From assembly GCA_964432985.1 (NCBI GenBank), contig CAYSPT010000047.1, forward strand, positions 1 through 39,579: DNA of 39,579 nt. Direction: 5' to 3'. The notes below the pieces were generated by a model, which ran no database searches, had not been told where the DNA came from, and saw only the letters and a program-made list of their open reading frames with translations. The stretch is from CAYSPT01 sp964432985 (GTDB taxonomy: Bacteria > Muiribacteriota > CAYSPT01). Made by a program: the position numbers and the translations under genes. Below, piece after piece: positions 16,506 to 24,572 of the stretch. Numbering within the stretch: position 1 is the stretch's first letter; every line of letters begins with the position of its first letter.

Positions 16506-17367
16506 GTCTGGTTTCCTCCACTACCCCGTACATGACTTCCCGAGGAGCCGGCCGGTCCTGCCATATTTCAAATGCCAGGGCTGCCTGCTCTACCAGCATT
16601 CCCCGCCCATCCATCGCCAATGCTCCGCACCGGCGGGCTTCCTTGATCAGCCGTGTCTCTCCGGGACCGTACACCAGGTCAACCACCACCTGGTTGTTCG
16701 ATATCCATTCTCCCGGAAAGAGCGGGGAGTCGCTATCACTCATTCCTACCGGAGTGGCATTGATGACCAGCTCCGCATCTCGCACCGTTTGCTCGAGTCC
16801 CGGATCACCGGGGTCTATGACAGCCGGCCCTCCGGTAGTATCATTATCGGCCACCCATGGTTCTAAAATAAGCTTCCTGGCGCGGCTGATATCTATATCT
16901 GTCAGAAAAATCCGTTTCACACCACGTTTGAGAAGTCCGAGTAAAACTGCCCGAGCCGCGCCGCCGCACCCGAACATGACGCAGGAACGAATCTGCCTGC
17001 TGCCTACCAGAACTTCTAAAGCTCCGGTAAATCCAGCCGAATCAGTATTGAACCCGATCAAGTTTCCGCCGGTGAGTGTCACTGTGTTGACAGCCTCGAT
17101 CAGCCGGGCGTCTCCCTCAAGACCATCAAGACTCTCAATAATCCGTTCCTTGTGAGGAACGGTTACATTGAATCCTTTCACACCGAGCGTTTTGAGTCCC
17201 GCAACCGCTTCGGGTAGATACTCAGGTTTCACCGCCCACGGCACATACACCGCGTCAACTCCCGTAAACCTGAACGCTTCATTGTGTATAGCCGGTGACA
17301 GTGAATGCTCCACCGGCCACCCAATTATCCCGAAAACGGATGTCGTACCATTAATACTATGACACAC
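16489..17367 (-). CDS. aroE: Shikimate dehydrogenase
   Basis: This 292-residue enzyme reduces 3-dehydroshikimate to shikimate with NADPH in aromatic amino-acid synthesis. The shikimate-binding SLSP motif (GWPVEHSLSPAIHN), the catalytic Lys and its context (GFNVTVPHKE), and the NTDSAGF segment are present, with a nucleotide-binding GCGGAARAV. The start is taken at GTG 17367, which has GGAG five bases upstream; GTG 17373 overlaps the Shine-Dalgarno. It leads the pil operon directly behind a promoter at 17383-17411. aroE beside pilB is an arrangement I know from Clostridia, a mix of metabolism and motility without obvious functional link. Confidence 0.93.
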   Translation of the reverse strand: MCHSINGTTSVFGIIGWPVEHSLSPAIHNEAFRFTGVDAVYVPWAVKPEYLPEAVAGLKTLGVKGFNVTVPHKERIIESLDGLEGDARLIEAVNTVTLTGGNLIGFNTDSAGFTGALEVLVGSRQIRSCVMFGCGGAARAVLLGLLKRGVKRIFLTDIDISRARKLILEPWVADNDTTGGPAVIDPGDPGLEQTVRDAELVINATPVGMSDSDSPLFPGEWISNNQVVVDLVYGPGETRLIKEARRCGALAMDGRGMLVEQAALAFEIWQDRPAPREVMYGVVEETRRGKAS

Positions 17368-17382
17368 GTGCACTCCATCTAA

Positions 17383-17411
17383 ATTATAACAAACCCACTA
17401 GAAAGAGTAAA
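17383..17411 (-). promoter_or_regulatory. Promoter of the aroE-pilBTC operon
   Basis: On the minus strand TTTACT (17411-17406) and a perfect TATAAT (17388-17383) are separated by 17 bp. The predicted start of transcription is only about 10 bases before the GTG, so the leader is very short and the Shine-Dalgarno would lie at its 5' end. Confidence 0.65.
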
Positions 17412-17436
17412 GAGGTTCGGCGGGAACAACCGTTTG

Positions 17437-18699
17437 TTACCGTTCGGTTTCCTGTCCGTTTTCCGCTGAAACTCCCTTTATAATTCCTCCTGCCAGTGCT
17501 GCTTTAATCACTTTGGCCAGACGTTTGATTCCTTCATCAATTTGCTCTTCGGAAGAAAACGAGAAATTAAGCCGCATGGTATTCTTGCCGCTGCCGTCAC
17601 AGTGGAACGCCGACCCGATGACGTAGGCGACATTGTTTTCGACAGCCACGGGGAACAGTTTTTCCGCATCAATCGATTCGGGTAACACCAGCCAGAGGAA
17701 CAAACCGCCCTGCGGCCTGGTCCAGCGGAGACCTGGAACATCGGGCATATACAGATCGAGCGATTTCAGCATAAGATCCCTCTTTTTGCGGTATATCGCC
17801 CGCACGTTTTCTATGTGCTTCCATATATATCCCCGCCGGCAGAACTCCGCGGCGATGAACTGTGAGAGCGCCGGCGTACAAAGATCAACCGCTTGCTTGG
17901 CAATAATCAGTTTTTCTATAATGTGCGGATGCGCTTTTATCCAGCCTAGTCTCAAGCCCGGGACGAATATTTTCGAGAATGTGTGGAGGCACACCACGTT
18001 GTTGGTGTCGTCCATGGAATACAGCGTCGGGGGGGCTTCACCCTCGAAGCGGAGTTCACGATAAGGGGAATCTTCGATAATGAGAACATCAAACTTTTTT
18101 GAAAGCCTGATAACATCCTTCCGACGCGCCGCTGACAATGTCACACCGGACGGATTCTGAAAATCGGGAACGAGATAGATGAATTTGTAGTGCTCTTCTT
18201 CTAGCATCAACTGGTGGAGCGTCTCTTCGAGCAAATCGGTCCGTATCCCGTCGTCATCCATGGGAACACCGATCATCTGGGCGCCATAGGTTTTGAATGC
18301 TTGAAGTCCGCCAAGGTAGCTGGGAAGCTCCACTATGATGGGATCAGATGGGTCGAGAAACACTCTTCCGATGAGATCCAATCCCTGCTGGGAAGCAACT
18401 GTCACCAGAAAATTCTCCGAAGTCACATCCTCCCCGTTTGCCCGAGCCAGCTTGATAAGTTCGTCTTTGAGAATTGTCTCCCCCTCGGTAGTGCTGTACT
18501 GCAGTGCCTGCTTTCCATGATCCTGAATGACCGTGTGAATGATCTCTTCTACCCACTCGATGGGGAAAGCCTCCGGATCCGGCAGACCTCCTGCAAAACT
18601 AATTATGTCTGGTTTTTGAGTCAATTTCAAAAGTTCCCTGATAACGGATTTTTTCATTCGGCGAGCCATAATAGAGTAATTCTTAACAAGATCGATCAT
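17437..18699 (-). CDS. PLP-dependent class I/II aminotransferase (LysN/2-aminoadipate type)
   Basis: This 420-residue fold-type I aminotransferase has the N-terminal ISFAGGLPDPEAFP motif, a substrate-side YSTTEGE, the PDFQNPSGVTLS patch, EDSPYRELRF, and the Schiff-base Lys in HTFSKIFVPGLRLGW. RLNFSF near the end carries the carboxylate-binding Arg. The family resembles LysN, aromatic and branched-chain aminotransferases, with 2-oxoglutarate as common acceptor; the substrate cannot be told from sequence. GGAG lies eight bases before the ATG. The stop is 64 bases before the aroE promoter. The 200-bp gap upstream (18700-18898) holds no gene that I can see. Confidence 0.88.
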   Translation of the reverse strand: MIDLVKNYSIMARRMKKSVIRELLKLTQKPDIISFAGGLPDPEAFPIEWVEEIIHTVIQDHGKQALQYSTTEGETILKDELIKLARANGEDVTSENFLVTVASQQGLDLIGRVFLDPSDPIIVELPSYLGGLQAFKTYGAQMIGVPMDDDGIRTDLLEETLHQLMLEEEHYKFIYLVPDFQNPSGVTLSAARRKDVIRLSKKFDVLIIEDSPYRELRFEGEAPPTLYSMDDTNNVVCLHTFSKIFVPGLRLGWIKAHPHIIEKLIIAKQAVDLCTPALSQFIAAEFCRRGYIWKHIENVRAIYRKKRDLMLKSLDLYMPDVPGLRWTRPQGGLFLWLVLPESIDAEKLFPVAVENNVAYVIGSAFHCDGSGKNTMRLNFSFSSEEQIDEGIKRLAKVIKAALAGGIIKGVSAENGQETER

Positions 18700-18898
18700 G
18701 TTTCGCGCTCCTATCTCTTTCTCTTTATATTAGTAAAGGATACCATATTTGGAACTTACAAGACAAAAAGGGAGTTCGTTGCATGCCCACAGCACGCACA
18801 TGCAACTTCCCGATTCCTGGTGGGGATGGTTCAAGGCAAAAGCAGGAGGGATCTTGTACCGAAGCAGTTGATCGTTTAGATTGACTATCAGGGCATGG

Positions 18899-19183
18899 TT
18901 ACCGATGCAAGGTGCGCTTATACGCTTCCCATACCTGTGATCTAACGTGCGTAACTTCGTGACGGGGGATCTTCCACACTTTTGAAATAACCCAGTCAGG
19001 AACTGGACTTATCATGGCGTGACAGCGTCCGCACAGTGTCATGAGATTGCTCATGTCGTGAGTACCGCCGCGCTGACGGGCAAGAATATGGTGAACCTGG
19101 TTGCTTCTTCCCCAACCGCACACCCAGCACGTGTAATTGTCTCTTTCTAGTACTGCCCGCCGTATATGATTCCAATGAGACAT
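18899..19183 (-). CDS. HNH nuclease-domain protein
   Basis: This 94-residue protein has a full HNH core: RRAVLERDNYTCWVCG, the VHHILARQRGGTHDMSNLMTL segment with the catalytic His and the Asn, and a second C-x2-H pair (CGRCHAMI). Two C-x2-C pairs would bind a structural zinc. The C-terminal tail is basic. The start is the ATG at 19183, with GAGG upstream; the GTG at 19198 overlaps that site. HNH proteins of this size are often stand-alone nucleases of mobile or defence origin, but no intron, phage or restriction gene is visible around it. It lies downstream of rnpB on the same strand. Confidence 0.8.
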   Translation of the reverse strand: MSHWNHIRRAVLERDNYTCWVCGWGRSNQVHHILARQRGGTHDMSNLMTLCGRCHAMISPVPDWVISKVWKIPRHEVTHVRSQVWEAYKRTLHR

Positions 19184-19277
19184 TGCGTTTATCCTCACTT
19201 TCTCTTAAAGGCCCTAAAGACATCACTCATTCATTTCACGAGCACGCCTGCTGCCACTATGCTTATAAATGAAAAAA

Positions 19278-19681
19278 GCGGGGAAGGTCCGAGTATAAGC
19301 CGAATTCTGTCCCCCGCTTGCGCGGGGTGGTAATCATCCATCTGGGATATGGTTCACACCGTACCTCAAGCGACCTACCCGGGACTTGTCGGAAGCGAGC
19401 CACTTCCATCGTGTCCTCTATTTGGTCTTGCTCCGAGTGGGGTTTACCATCCACGCGTGTTACCACACGTGCTGGTGGGCTCTTACTCCACCGTTTCACC
19501 CTTGCTTCTGGCTGCGAACCATAGGCACACAACCGAAGCGGTCTATTTTCTGTGGCACTTTCCGTCGCCTCTCGGCGCCTGGGCGTTACCCAGCACCCTG
19601 CTCTACGGAGTTCGGACTTTCCTCGACGTGCGCGCCGCGATTGGCGCCCGCGCCGCGATTACCCTCCGAACGCTTCCCCGC
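19278..19681 (-). ncRNA. rnpB: RNase P RNA (bacterial class A)
   Basis: The minus strand carries the conserved P4 5' element GAGGAAAGTCCGAACTCC near 19625 and the matching 3' element ACAGAATTCGGCTTAT near 19300. The ends pair as helix P1: GCGGGGAAG (19681-19673) with CTTCCCCGC (19286-19278), followed by six T's. The length of about 404 bases fits class A. RNase P RNA is the ribozyme that trims tRNA 5' ends. The first 23 bases overlap the 3' end of the TPM gene, so its promoter must lie in that gene. Several open frames on both strands here are artefacts. Confidence 0.95.
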
Positions 19682-20555
19682 CCTTCCGATTTTTCCAGTC
19701 ACGGCCGCTTACCCTATATCGCTTGCCCTCATGCCGGGCATCCCTGATAAGAAACCGTCTCAAATCATAATAACCGCAGTAACTGCACGATTTCAACTTC
19801 CGGCCAAGACCATGCCTGCTCCCCGTCGGTTTTTTCAGCACTTCGACGGAAGAATGTATGGGCACACCGCATTCAGGACAGGGCTCCCCTCGGGCCACGT
19901 GTACAATCATGTAGAGACCAACCATCAAGCCCATCATGACGACAAAATTAAACAATTGCTGCCTTTTGGCGCTGCGGGTCTGCTGCTTCTTCACCACTTG
20001 CTGGATTTTCTCCTCTATCTCCTGCTGTTTCTGCCCAATTTGAAACAGCCGGGAATACAGATAATCCGCAACTTTGAGAAAAGCGTCATCCACCAGTCCC
20101 CGCTCTACCAGAGGAACCATGGTCCGGTCAAGCAGGTCGGAAAGCTCCTGCATGGGAAATATCAGCATGAGTCCCTCTCCCATGTACAGATGTACCTTGC
20201 CTTTCCGGGCGCCATCGGTTTGAAGAGTCCCCGTTTCAAATACGATAACCAGATCGTTGTCAGGGTATTTTGTGTGTCGGCTCCACCGTTTCCGCACCTC
20301 TGAGGCAAACAGGTCCGCCCCTCCGTAGATTGACAGGTCTGGAACTACAATAAATAAGAGATCATCACCAAATTTTTCATGAAGTTCACTGGTCTGACTG
20401 TTGATCTTCTCTACTGTAGAAGAACGAAGAATAGCGGATAAATCTGTAACCCCCAGCTCGATTTTTGGGAGACGGGTCTTTTTGTTGATCACCATACCCA
20501 TCCTGAAAAGAATAACAACGAGAAGAACAAGAAGAAAAAACACTTTCCACTTCAT
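19659..20555 (-). CDS. TPM-domain membrane protein with zinc ribbon
   Basis: This 298-residue protein starts at the ATG at 20555, two bases after the stop of the COG1579 gene. An N-terminal membrane helix (WKVFFLLVLLVVILFRMGM) precedes a TPM/YgcG-type domain (about 30-175: LSAILRSSTVEKINSQTSEL, DLLFIVVPDLSIYGG, DLVIVFETG). A coiled coil and a second helix (VVMMGLMVGLYMIVHVA, about 205-222) follow, then CPECGVPIHSS and CSYCGYY, a split zinc ribbon. The usual Gly-rich tail of YgcG proteins is replaced by this ribbon. TPM domains occur in membrane-quality or photosystem-repair proteins; the role here is unknown. The last 23 bases lie inside rnpB. Confidence 0.78.
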   Translation of the reverse strand: MKWKVFFLLVLLVVILFRMGMVINKKTRLPKIELGVTDLSAILRSSTVEKINSQTSELHEKFGDDLLFIVVPDLSIYGGADLFASEVRKRWSRHTKYPDNDLVIVFETGTLQTDGARKGKVHLYMGEGLMLIFPMQELSDLLDRTMVPLVERGLVDDAFLKVADYLYSRLFQIGQKQQEIEEKIQQVVKKQQTRSAKRQQLFNFVVMMGLMVGLYMIVHVARGEPCPECGVPIHSSVEVLKKPTGSRHGLGRKLKSCSYCGYYDLRRFLIRDARHEGKRYRVSGRDWKNRKGGEAFGG

Positions 20556-20557
20556 CG

Positions 20558-21280
20558 TTACTGATCCTCTCCATCCCAATACAACAATCGGCCGCAATTA
20601 ATGCACCGGGTAAACTTCGCGTTTTTGCGTATTTCATTAATGGTGCCCTTGGGCAAATCCAGATAACACCCTTTGCAGCAGTAGTCGGTAACCACGACTA
20701 TGGCCTTGCCGCCTTTTTCCTTGCGGAGATTCTCGTACATGGTGAGATATTTTTCTTCAAGCAGCGCAGCCCGAGCCATACGTTCTTCACCCAGCTCAAC
20801 AAATTTTTGCTCAACGCTATTTTTTTTACTGCCGTTGGCCGTAATCTGCTTGTTTATCTCTTCTGTACCAGCCTTGTTACTCTCCCTGACCTGCTTGAGA
20901 GAAACCTGCATATCCTCCAGCGTCAGCAGAAGGTTGAAAATGTCTTCTTCATGCTTCTGCTTCGAATTAATCACATTCTCGAGCTCCTGCTGGACAGCCA
21001 TCATCTCTTTAGCATTGGTCACCTTCAACAGCTTGGCTTGTTCCTTTTTGAATTTTTCTTCAAAATCTTTGAGCTCATGTTCCATGATCTTGGACCGCCG
21101 AGTTTGCTCTTTGAGTTTCTGCTCCAGTTCGACTTCGTTCAACCGGAGGTTCTCCATCTCACGATCAAGCTTCTCTCTTTGCATTATCAGCTTTTTCCTG
21201 GTTTTCCTGTTATCGGAAATTTTGAGATCAGTGGACTGAAGATCAACCATTTTTTTCAACATCTCTTGCAGGATGCTCAC
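20558..21280 (-). CDS. COG1579 coiled-coil zinc-ribbon protein
   Basis: This 240-residue protein is almost entirely coiled coil (about 5-185, with heptad-rich Lys/Glu/Leu/Gln), followed by the C4 zinc ribbon typical of COG1579: CCKGCYLDLP and FTRCINCGRLLY. The family is widespread and poorly understood, and is thought to bind nucleic acids or act in RNA-linked processes. Its order, Nif3 then COG1579 then rnpB, is a conserved arrangement in several phyla. It starts 52 bases after the Nif3 stop and ends two bases before the TPM gene start. Confidence 0.9.
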   Translation of the reverse strand: MSILQEMLKKMVDLQSTDLKISDNRKTRKKLIMQREKLDREMENLRLNEVELEQKLKEQTRRSKIMEHELKDFEEKFKKEQAKLLKVTNAKEMMAVQQELENVINSKQKHEEDIFNLLLTLEDMQVSLKQVRESNKAGTEEINKQITANGSKKNSVEQKFVELGEERMARAALLEEKYLTMYENLRKEKGGKAIVVVTDYCCKGCYLDLPKGTINEIRKNAKFTRCINCGRLLYWDGEDQ

Positions 21281-21332
21281 CGCCCTTTCACTACTGTGGA
21301 TTCTCTTTCACCGTTTACATGACGGTAAAAGT

Positions 21333-22145
21333 TTACATGACTGTAAAGATGTCTTTCTCCGGGTAAAAAAACTCAACATTACAGTGCAAACCTGCTTCTT
21401 TCAACCGTGAATCAAGAAGCTCCGCCAACGGTTTGAGGACAACTCTCTCCGTTGCCCGATGACCAGCATCGATCACTACCACTCCATCAGCAGCGGCTTC
21501 CAGAGCTACATGGTAACTAACGTCCCCGGTGACCAAAACCTGAAAATCTTTATTTCTCGCATGCCGGTAAGCACGGCCGCCGCTGCCACCCATGAACGCA
21601 ACTCGCTGAACTTCACCGTCCATCGGGCCGACCACCCGAACATGATCTACTCCAAGTGCCTGTTTCACCGTATAAACGAACTCCCGTACCGTGACCGGGG
21701 TTTTCAGAGTTCCTACCCGGCCCATACCGCAAGCGGTATCATCCGGACATGATGCAGCAACAACCGGCTCGAGGACCTCACTGCGCTTCAGGTCGAACAG
21801 ACCGGCCAGAACATCATTAACACCTCCGTGGGCAGCGTCCAGATTAGTATGCAAAGCGATAGCCGTAATATCGCTTTTCAACAATGCTCCTAGAATGCGG
21901 CCTGAAGGCTCATCCAGAGATATCCTCTTCACCGCCTTGAACAAAACGGGATGGTGGCTGACAATCACGTCCACACCACTGTGAGCGGCCGCTTGAACAA
22001 CATTCTCATCGATATCAAGGCAAATCAGTATCTTGTTGATCTCTCCCCGGCGTGTTCCCACCAAAAGACCGACATTGTCCCAGGATTCGGACAACCTTTC
22101 CGGAGCTATCCGTTCAAGAATACCGATCAGCGTTTCTGTTTTCAT
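21333..22145 (-). CDS. Nif3-like dinuclear metal-binding protein (YqfO/YbgI type)
   Basis: The protein is taken from the ATG at 22145 (MKTETLIGIL), the family-like start; an upstream ATG at 22181 is less likely. The 270 residues include SESWDNVGLLVG near the start, the metal-site HHPVLF, HTNLDAAHGGVND, and a late GHRATERVV. This is the short form without the inserted PII-like domain found in Firmicutes YqfO. Members bind two metal ions; a GTP cyclohydrolase I type 2 activity has been claimed for some, but the general role is unsettled. Confidence 0.9.
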   Translation of the reverse strand: MKTETLIGILERIAPERLSESWDNVGLLVGTRRGEINKILICLDIDENVVQAAAHSGVDVIVSHHPVLFKAVKRISLDEPSGRILGALLKSDITAIALHTNLDAAHGGVNDVLAGLFDLKRSEVLEPVVAASCPDDTACGMGRVGTLKTPVTVREFVYTVKQALGVDHVRVVGPMDGEVQRVAFMGGSGGRAYRHARNKDFQVLVTGDVSYHVALEAAADGVVVIDAGHRATERVVLKPLAELLDSRLKEAGLHCNVEFFYPEKDIFTVM

Positions 22146-22212
22146 CGCTTCACAATCTCTCCCTGTGTCACAGGACATCACAGCGGTGACAAGCAGAGCC
22201 TACATGACAAAT

Positions 22213-22241
22213 AAAAAAGGTGCCAGAGACACCTGGCACCT
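22213..22241 (-). terminator. Rho-independent terminator downstream of the tRNA pair
   Basis: On the minus strand a perfect 9-bp stem (AGGTGCCAG/CTGGCACCT) with a six-base loop is followed directly by six T's. It lies about 90 bases after tRNA-Glu. A second G/C-rich hairpin (GGGCC/GGCCC) stands just before it. Confidence 0.9.
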
Positions 22242-22331
22242 CAGTCGGCCCCGTATTCTGGGCCCCAAATTCGTTTCGGCCCTGAAAACACTTCCGTGTT
22301 CCTCTCTACCGTTGTCCTGCTTATTTATCAA

Positions 22332-22406
22332 TAGCCCCAAGGGGATTTGAACCCCTGCCGCCGGCTTGAAAGGCCGGTGTCCTCGACCTGGCTAGACGAT
22401 GGGGCC
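22332..22406 (-). tRNA. tRNA-Glu (UUC)
   Basis: A full cloverleaf of 75 bases: acceptor GGCCCCA with TGGGGCT, anticodon stem CCGGC/GCCGG, loop CTTTCAA with anticodon TTC, T arm GGTTCAAATCC. The discriminator base is A and CCA is not encoded. Confidence 0.95.
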
Positions 22407-22420
22407 ACATGTTCTGCATT

Positions 22421-22493
22421 TGGGCCCGGAGGGAGTCGAACCCCCGACCGCCCGGTTATGAGCCGGGAGCTCTACCAGTTGAGCTACAGGCCC
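22421..22493 (-). tRNA. tRNA-Met (CAU), elongator or possibly Ile2
   Basis: A 73-base cloverleaf with acceptor GGGCCTG/CGGGCCC, anticodon stem CCCGG/CCGGG, loop CTCATAA with anticodon CAT, and T arm GGTTCGACTCC. It lacks the initiator's three G-C anticodon pairs plus 1-72 mismatch. A CAU anticodon could also be lysidine-modified Ile2, which cannot be told by eye. CCA is not encoded. It precedes tRNA-Glu by 14 bases. Confidence 0.92.
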
Positions 22494-22549
22494 ATTGTCG
22501 TAACAAGGTTAATCAAGTCAGGGTATTTTACATCCAGACAGGTGAAATG

Positions 22550-22987
22550 TCAAGAGCAAACACGTCTGTAAATCAGTATTCCAACCAGCAACCCGACGCA
22601 GTCTACCCCTACGTCTCCCCATGACGGATGGCGGCCGGGGACAAAGGATTGGTGTAATTCGTCGGAGAGAGCATAGAAAACCCCCGTAAAAAAAGCAGTA
22701 ATTCCAATCCTGTGTGGTTTACCCTCGGCAAATGCAGTACAGCCATGAAGAACATAAGCCCTGCTTATCAGAAGCCCCAAAACTAAATACTCGACAAAAT
22801 GCCCGCCTGTTTCAAGTATAAATCCGGGAGCAACACCGACCTTACGGCACACCCACAGGAACAGGGGAAATATCGGAATAGAATCAGCAGGAATGTCGCT
22901 CATGGAGGACAGCCAGAAAATAAGCGCAGCCCAGATCACCGCGGGTCCCCAGGCCACGGTGCGCTTCCACCACATATCTGTTATCAT
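22550..22987 (-). CDS. VanZ-like membrane protein
   Basis: This 145-residue protein has four hydrophobic segments (about 12-30, 62-80, 95-110, 125-140) and the VanZ signature GGHFVEYLVLGLL and YALSDELHQSFVPGRHPSWGDVGVDCVG. VanZ proteins are small integral membrane proteins; the founding member gives low-level teicoplanin resistance, but most members are unlinked to it and of unknown role. It is the gene before the tRNA pair, whose first base is 57 bases from its stop, so tRNAs and mRNA may share one transcript. Confidence 0.88.
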   Translation of the reverse strand: MITDMWWKRTVAWGPAVIWAALIFWLSSMSDIPADSIPIFPLFLWVCRKVGVAPGFILETGGHFVEYLVLGLLISRAYVLHGCTAFAEGKPHRIGITAFFTGVFYALSDELHQSFVPGRHPSWGDVGVDCVGLLVGILIYRRVCS

Positions 22988-23018
22988 GCCAGGTCCCCTT
23001 ACCCCGGAATTTCAATAA

Positions 23019-23032
23019 ATTGTATCATACAA
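23019..23032 (-). promoter_or_regulatory. Palindrome overlapping the likely -10 box of the VanZ gene
   Basis: The minus strand has TTGTATGATACAA, a perfect inverted repeat (TTGTAT, one base, ATACAA). Its right arm contains TACAAT, a good -10 box for the VanZ gene whose ATG is at 22987. No clear -35 box is visible. A repressor site is possible but unsupported otherwise. Confidence 0.3.
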
Positions 23033-23077
23033 ACCGGTGAATGATTTCTTGTGATTCTCGACTGAGTGCGCAGGTAC

Positions 23078-23107
23078 TTTACATTCCTTAATAGTGCACA
23101 GTACAAT
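23078..23107 (+). promoter_or_regulatory. Promoter of the 23156 membrane protein gene
   Basis: TTTACA (23078-23083) and TACAAT (23102-23107) are separated by 18 bp. The gene's ATG lies 49 bases downstream. Confidence 0.55.
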
Positions 23108-23155
23108 GAAGCAGTTTAGCTCACAGCGCCACGAAAGGAAATACACCATACCATT

Positions 23156-23800
23156 ATGACTTCACCTATGAACGACTTGGGATTTACCGGCTCCCGCCCA
23201 GCGGCAAAGAAACTGCCGGCCATGGACATGAGAATGGATCTGGAGACTCCTCTGGAGACGGCCGGCAAGGCTGTTTTGGTAATCGGTATCCTAATGATTC
23301 TTTTTGCCGCCTTCACCTGTTTTTCCAGCGGTGCAGGCTCAAGCGGTCGTAACCTGGCCTGGTTTTTCCCGGGTGGTGCTTCAGTAATCATCGGTTTTTT
23401 CCTGATCAAGAATACCGACTGTTATTACGTGCTCAAACCCCGCCTGGCAAAAATAATCTACCATCGTAAGTTCTTCGAGTGGACCTGGCGGAAAGACGTA
23501 GCGTCATTTGCTATGGTTGACCGGATAGAAATCCAGGGAGAAGAGCGATGCCACCGCCGCTCCCGACGCTCCGTGTTCGGAGGACATCGACACTACGAGC
23601 GTGAATACTACAACATGTTCTGGATTTCCCTGATACTCAAAAGCGGCAAAGAAATCGTATTTTCAAACAGAGTAAGGGGAAACGGTCACATTCCTCCCGA
23701 ATACAAATCCCGGGCCCAGAAAGCAGCCGAACTGATTGGCTGCCACTTCGAATACAATGGACGATTCAAGGAGTATGGCACATTCCGGCTACCCTTTTAA
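23156..23800 (+). CDS. Hypothetical two-helix membrane protein
   Basis: This 214-residue protein has two membrane helices (about 38-60, LVIGILMILFAAFTC; and 70-88, FPGGASVIIGFFLI), then a basic Arg/His-rich cytoplasmic domain. That domain shows alternating strands (YYVLKPRLAKIIYHRKFFEWTW, FWISLILKSGKEIVF) and looks like a bacterial PH-type fold, which is a guess. A GAAAGG sits about 15 bases before the ATG, a long spacing. It lies just upstream of lexA on the same strand, with an independent promoter for each. Confidence 0.7.
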   Translation: MTSPMNDLGFTGSRPAAKKLPAMDMRMDLETPLETAGKAVLVIGILMILFAAFTCFSSGAGSSGRNLAWFFPGGASVIIGFFLIKNTDCYYVLKPRLAKIIYHRKFFEWTWRKDVASFAMVDRIEIQGEERCHRRSRRSVFGGHRHYEREYYNMFWISLILKSGKEIVFSNRVRGNGHIPPEYKSRAQKAAELIGCHFEYNGRFKEYGTFRLPF

Positions 23801-23836
23801 TTCTACTATTATTTGAGAATTTCAGCTAAAAACCCA

Positions 23837-23865
23837 TTGACCATACATATGTAAGGCTGTATACT
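23837..23865 (+). promoter_or_regulatory. lexA promoter with LexA operator inside the spacer
   Basis: TTGACC (23837-23842) and TATACT (23860-23865) are spaced 17 bp. The near-palindrome CCATACATATGTAAGG (23841-23856; 7 of 8 base pairs symmetric) fills the spacer. The same box is found in the promoter of the DUF72-imuB-dnaE2 operon at 30022-30037 with 14 of 16 bases identical. The ACATATGT core recalls the Gram-positive LexA (DinR) box but the flanks differ. Repression by steric block of RNA polymerase, including autoregulation, is the natural reading. Confidence 0.75.
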
Positions 23866-23906
23866 ATAAATTGAGGGCTAATATATTCTTCGAAAGGACC
23901 CTGTTT

Positions 23907-24572
23907 ATGGTCGTACACCCGAGTAATCACCCTACCGGTAATCACCTTACGCCTGCTCAGAAACGGGTACTGGACGCTCTGCTTTCCCTTATTAACATAC
24001 ATGGTTATCCGCCTACTACCCGGGAACTGGCCGAAACACTGGGAATAAGTGCTCCCAGCGTCCACGAACATCTCACCAGGCTGGAGACAAAAGGATATAT
24101 CAGGCACACACGACACAAAGCCCGGTCTATCGAAGTACTGCATCATCACCCCGGGCTCTGGGATGCAGGTGATGATACCATACTTCTGGTCAGAGTACCG
24201 GTAGTGGGTGAAATCGCAGCGGGGCAGCCAATTTTGGCTGAAGAAAATGTCATTGGCGAAGTGTGGGTAGATTCACGAGCCGCTGCCGGAAGCCGCCTTT
24301 TCGCTCTGAAAGTAAGGGGTGACAGTATGGTTGATGCCGGAATACGAGGCGGCGACCTGGTTGTGGTCCGTCAGCAGCCGGTGACCGAATCCGGCGAAAT
24401 CGTCGCCGCTTTGCTTGACGACGAAGCCACTATAAAACGGCTTAAAATCGAGGCCGGGCAGGTTCTGCTTTGTCCGGAAAATCCTGCTTACAAACCCATG
24501 GACGTGACGTTGCGCGAGGACTTCCGGGTGCTCGGTAAAGTGGTGAGCCGGCTAACCGAGCAGCAGGCTTGA
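23907..24572 (+). CDS. lexA: LexA repressor
   Basis: The start is the ATG at 23907 with AAAGGA eight bases upstream; the longer frame from 23871 runs into the leader. The 221-residue protein has a winged-helix domain (LTPAQKRVLDALLSLINIHG, PPTTRELAETLGISAPSVHEHL). A cleavage site Ala-Gly lies in EIAAGQPI near residue 101. The S24 peptidase dyad is Ser in RGDSMVDAGI and Lys in EATIKRLK. LexA represses SOS genes until RecA-ssDNA triggers self-cleavage. It converges with dnaE2, the two 3' ends overlapping by 21 bases. The recognition helix is unlike that of E. coli, in line with its distinct operator. Confidence 0.96.
   Translation: MVVHPSNHPTGNHLTPAQKRVLDALLSLINIHGYPPTTRELAETLGISAPSVHEHLTRLETKGYIRHTRHKARSIEVLHHHPGLWDAGDDTILLVRVPVVGEIAAGQPILAEENVIGEVWVDSRAAAGSRLFALKVRGDSMVDAGIRGGDLVVVRQQPVTESGEIVAALLDDEATIKRLKIEAGQVLLCPENPAYKPMDVTLREDFRVLGKVVSRLTEQQA

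Noticed and set aside
18899..19183. HNH gene as part of a mobile intron or restriction system
   Set aside because: No intron structure, methylase, phage or transposase gene is near; it is left as a lone HNH protein.
19318..20303. Several plus- and minus-strand frames around 19260-19770
   Set aside because: They cover the RNase P RNA, whose conserved elements and P1 helix are clear.
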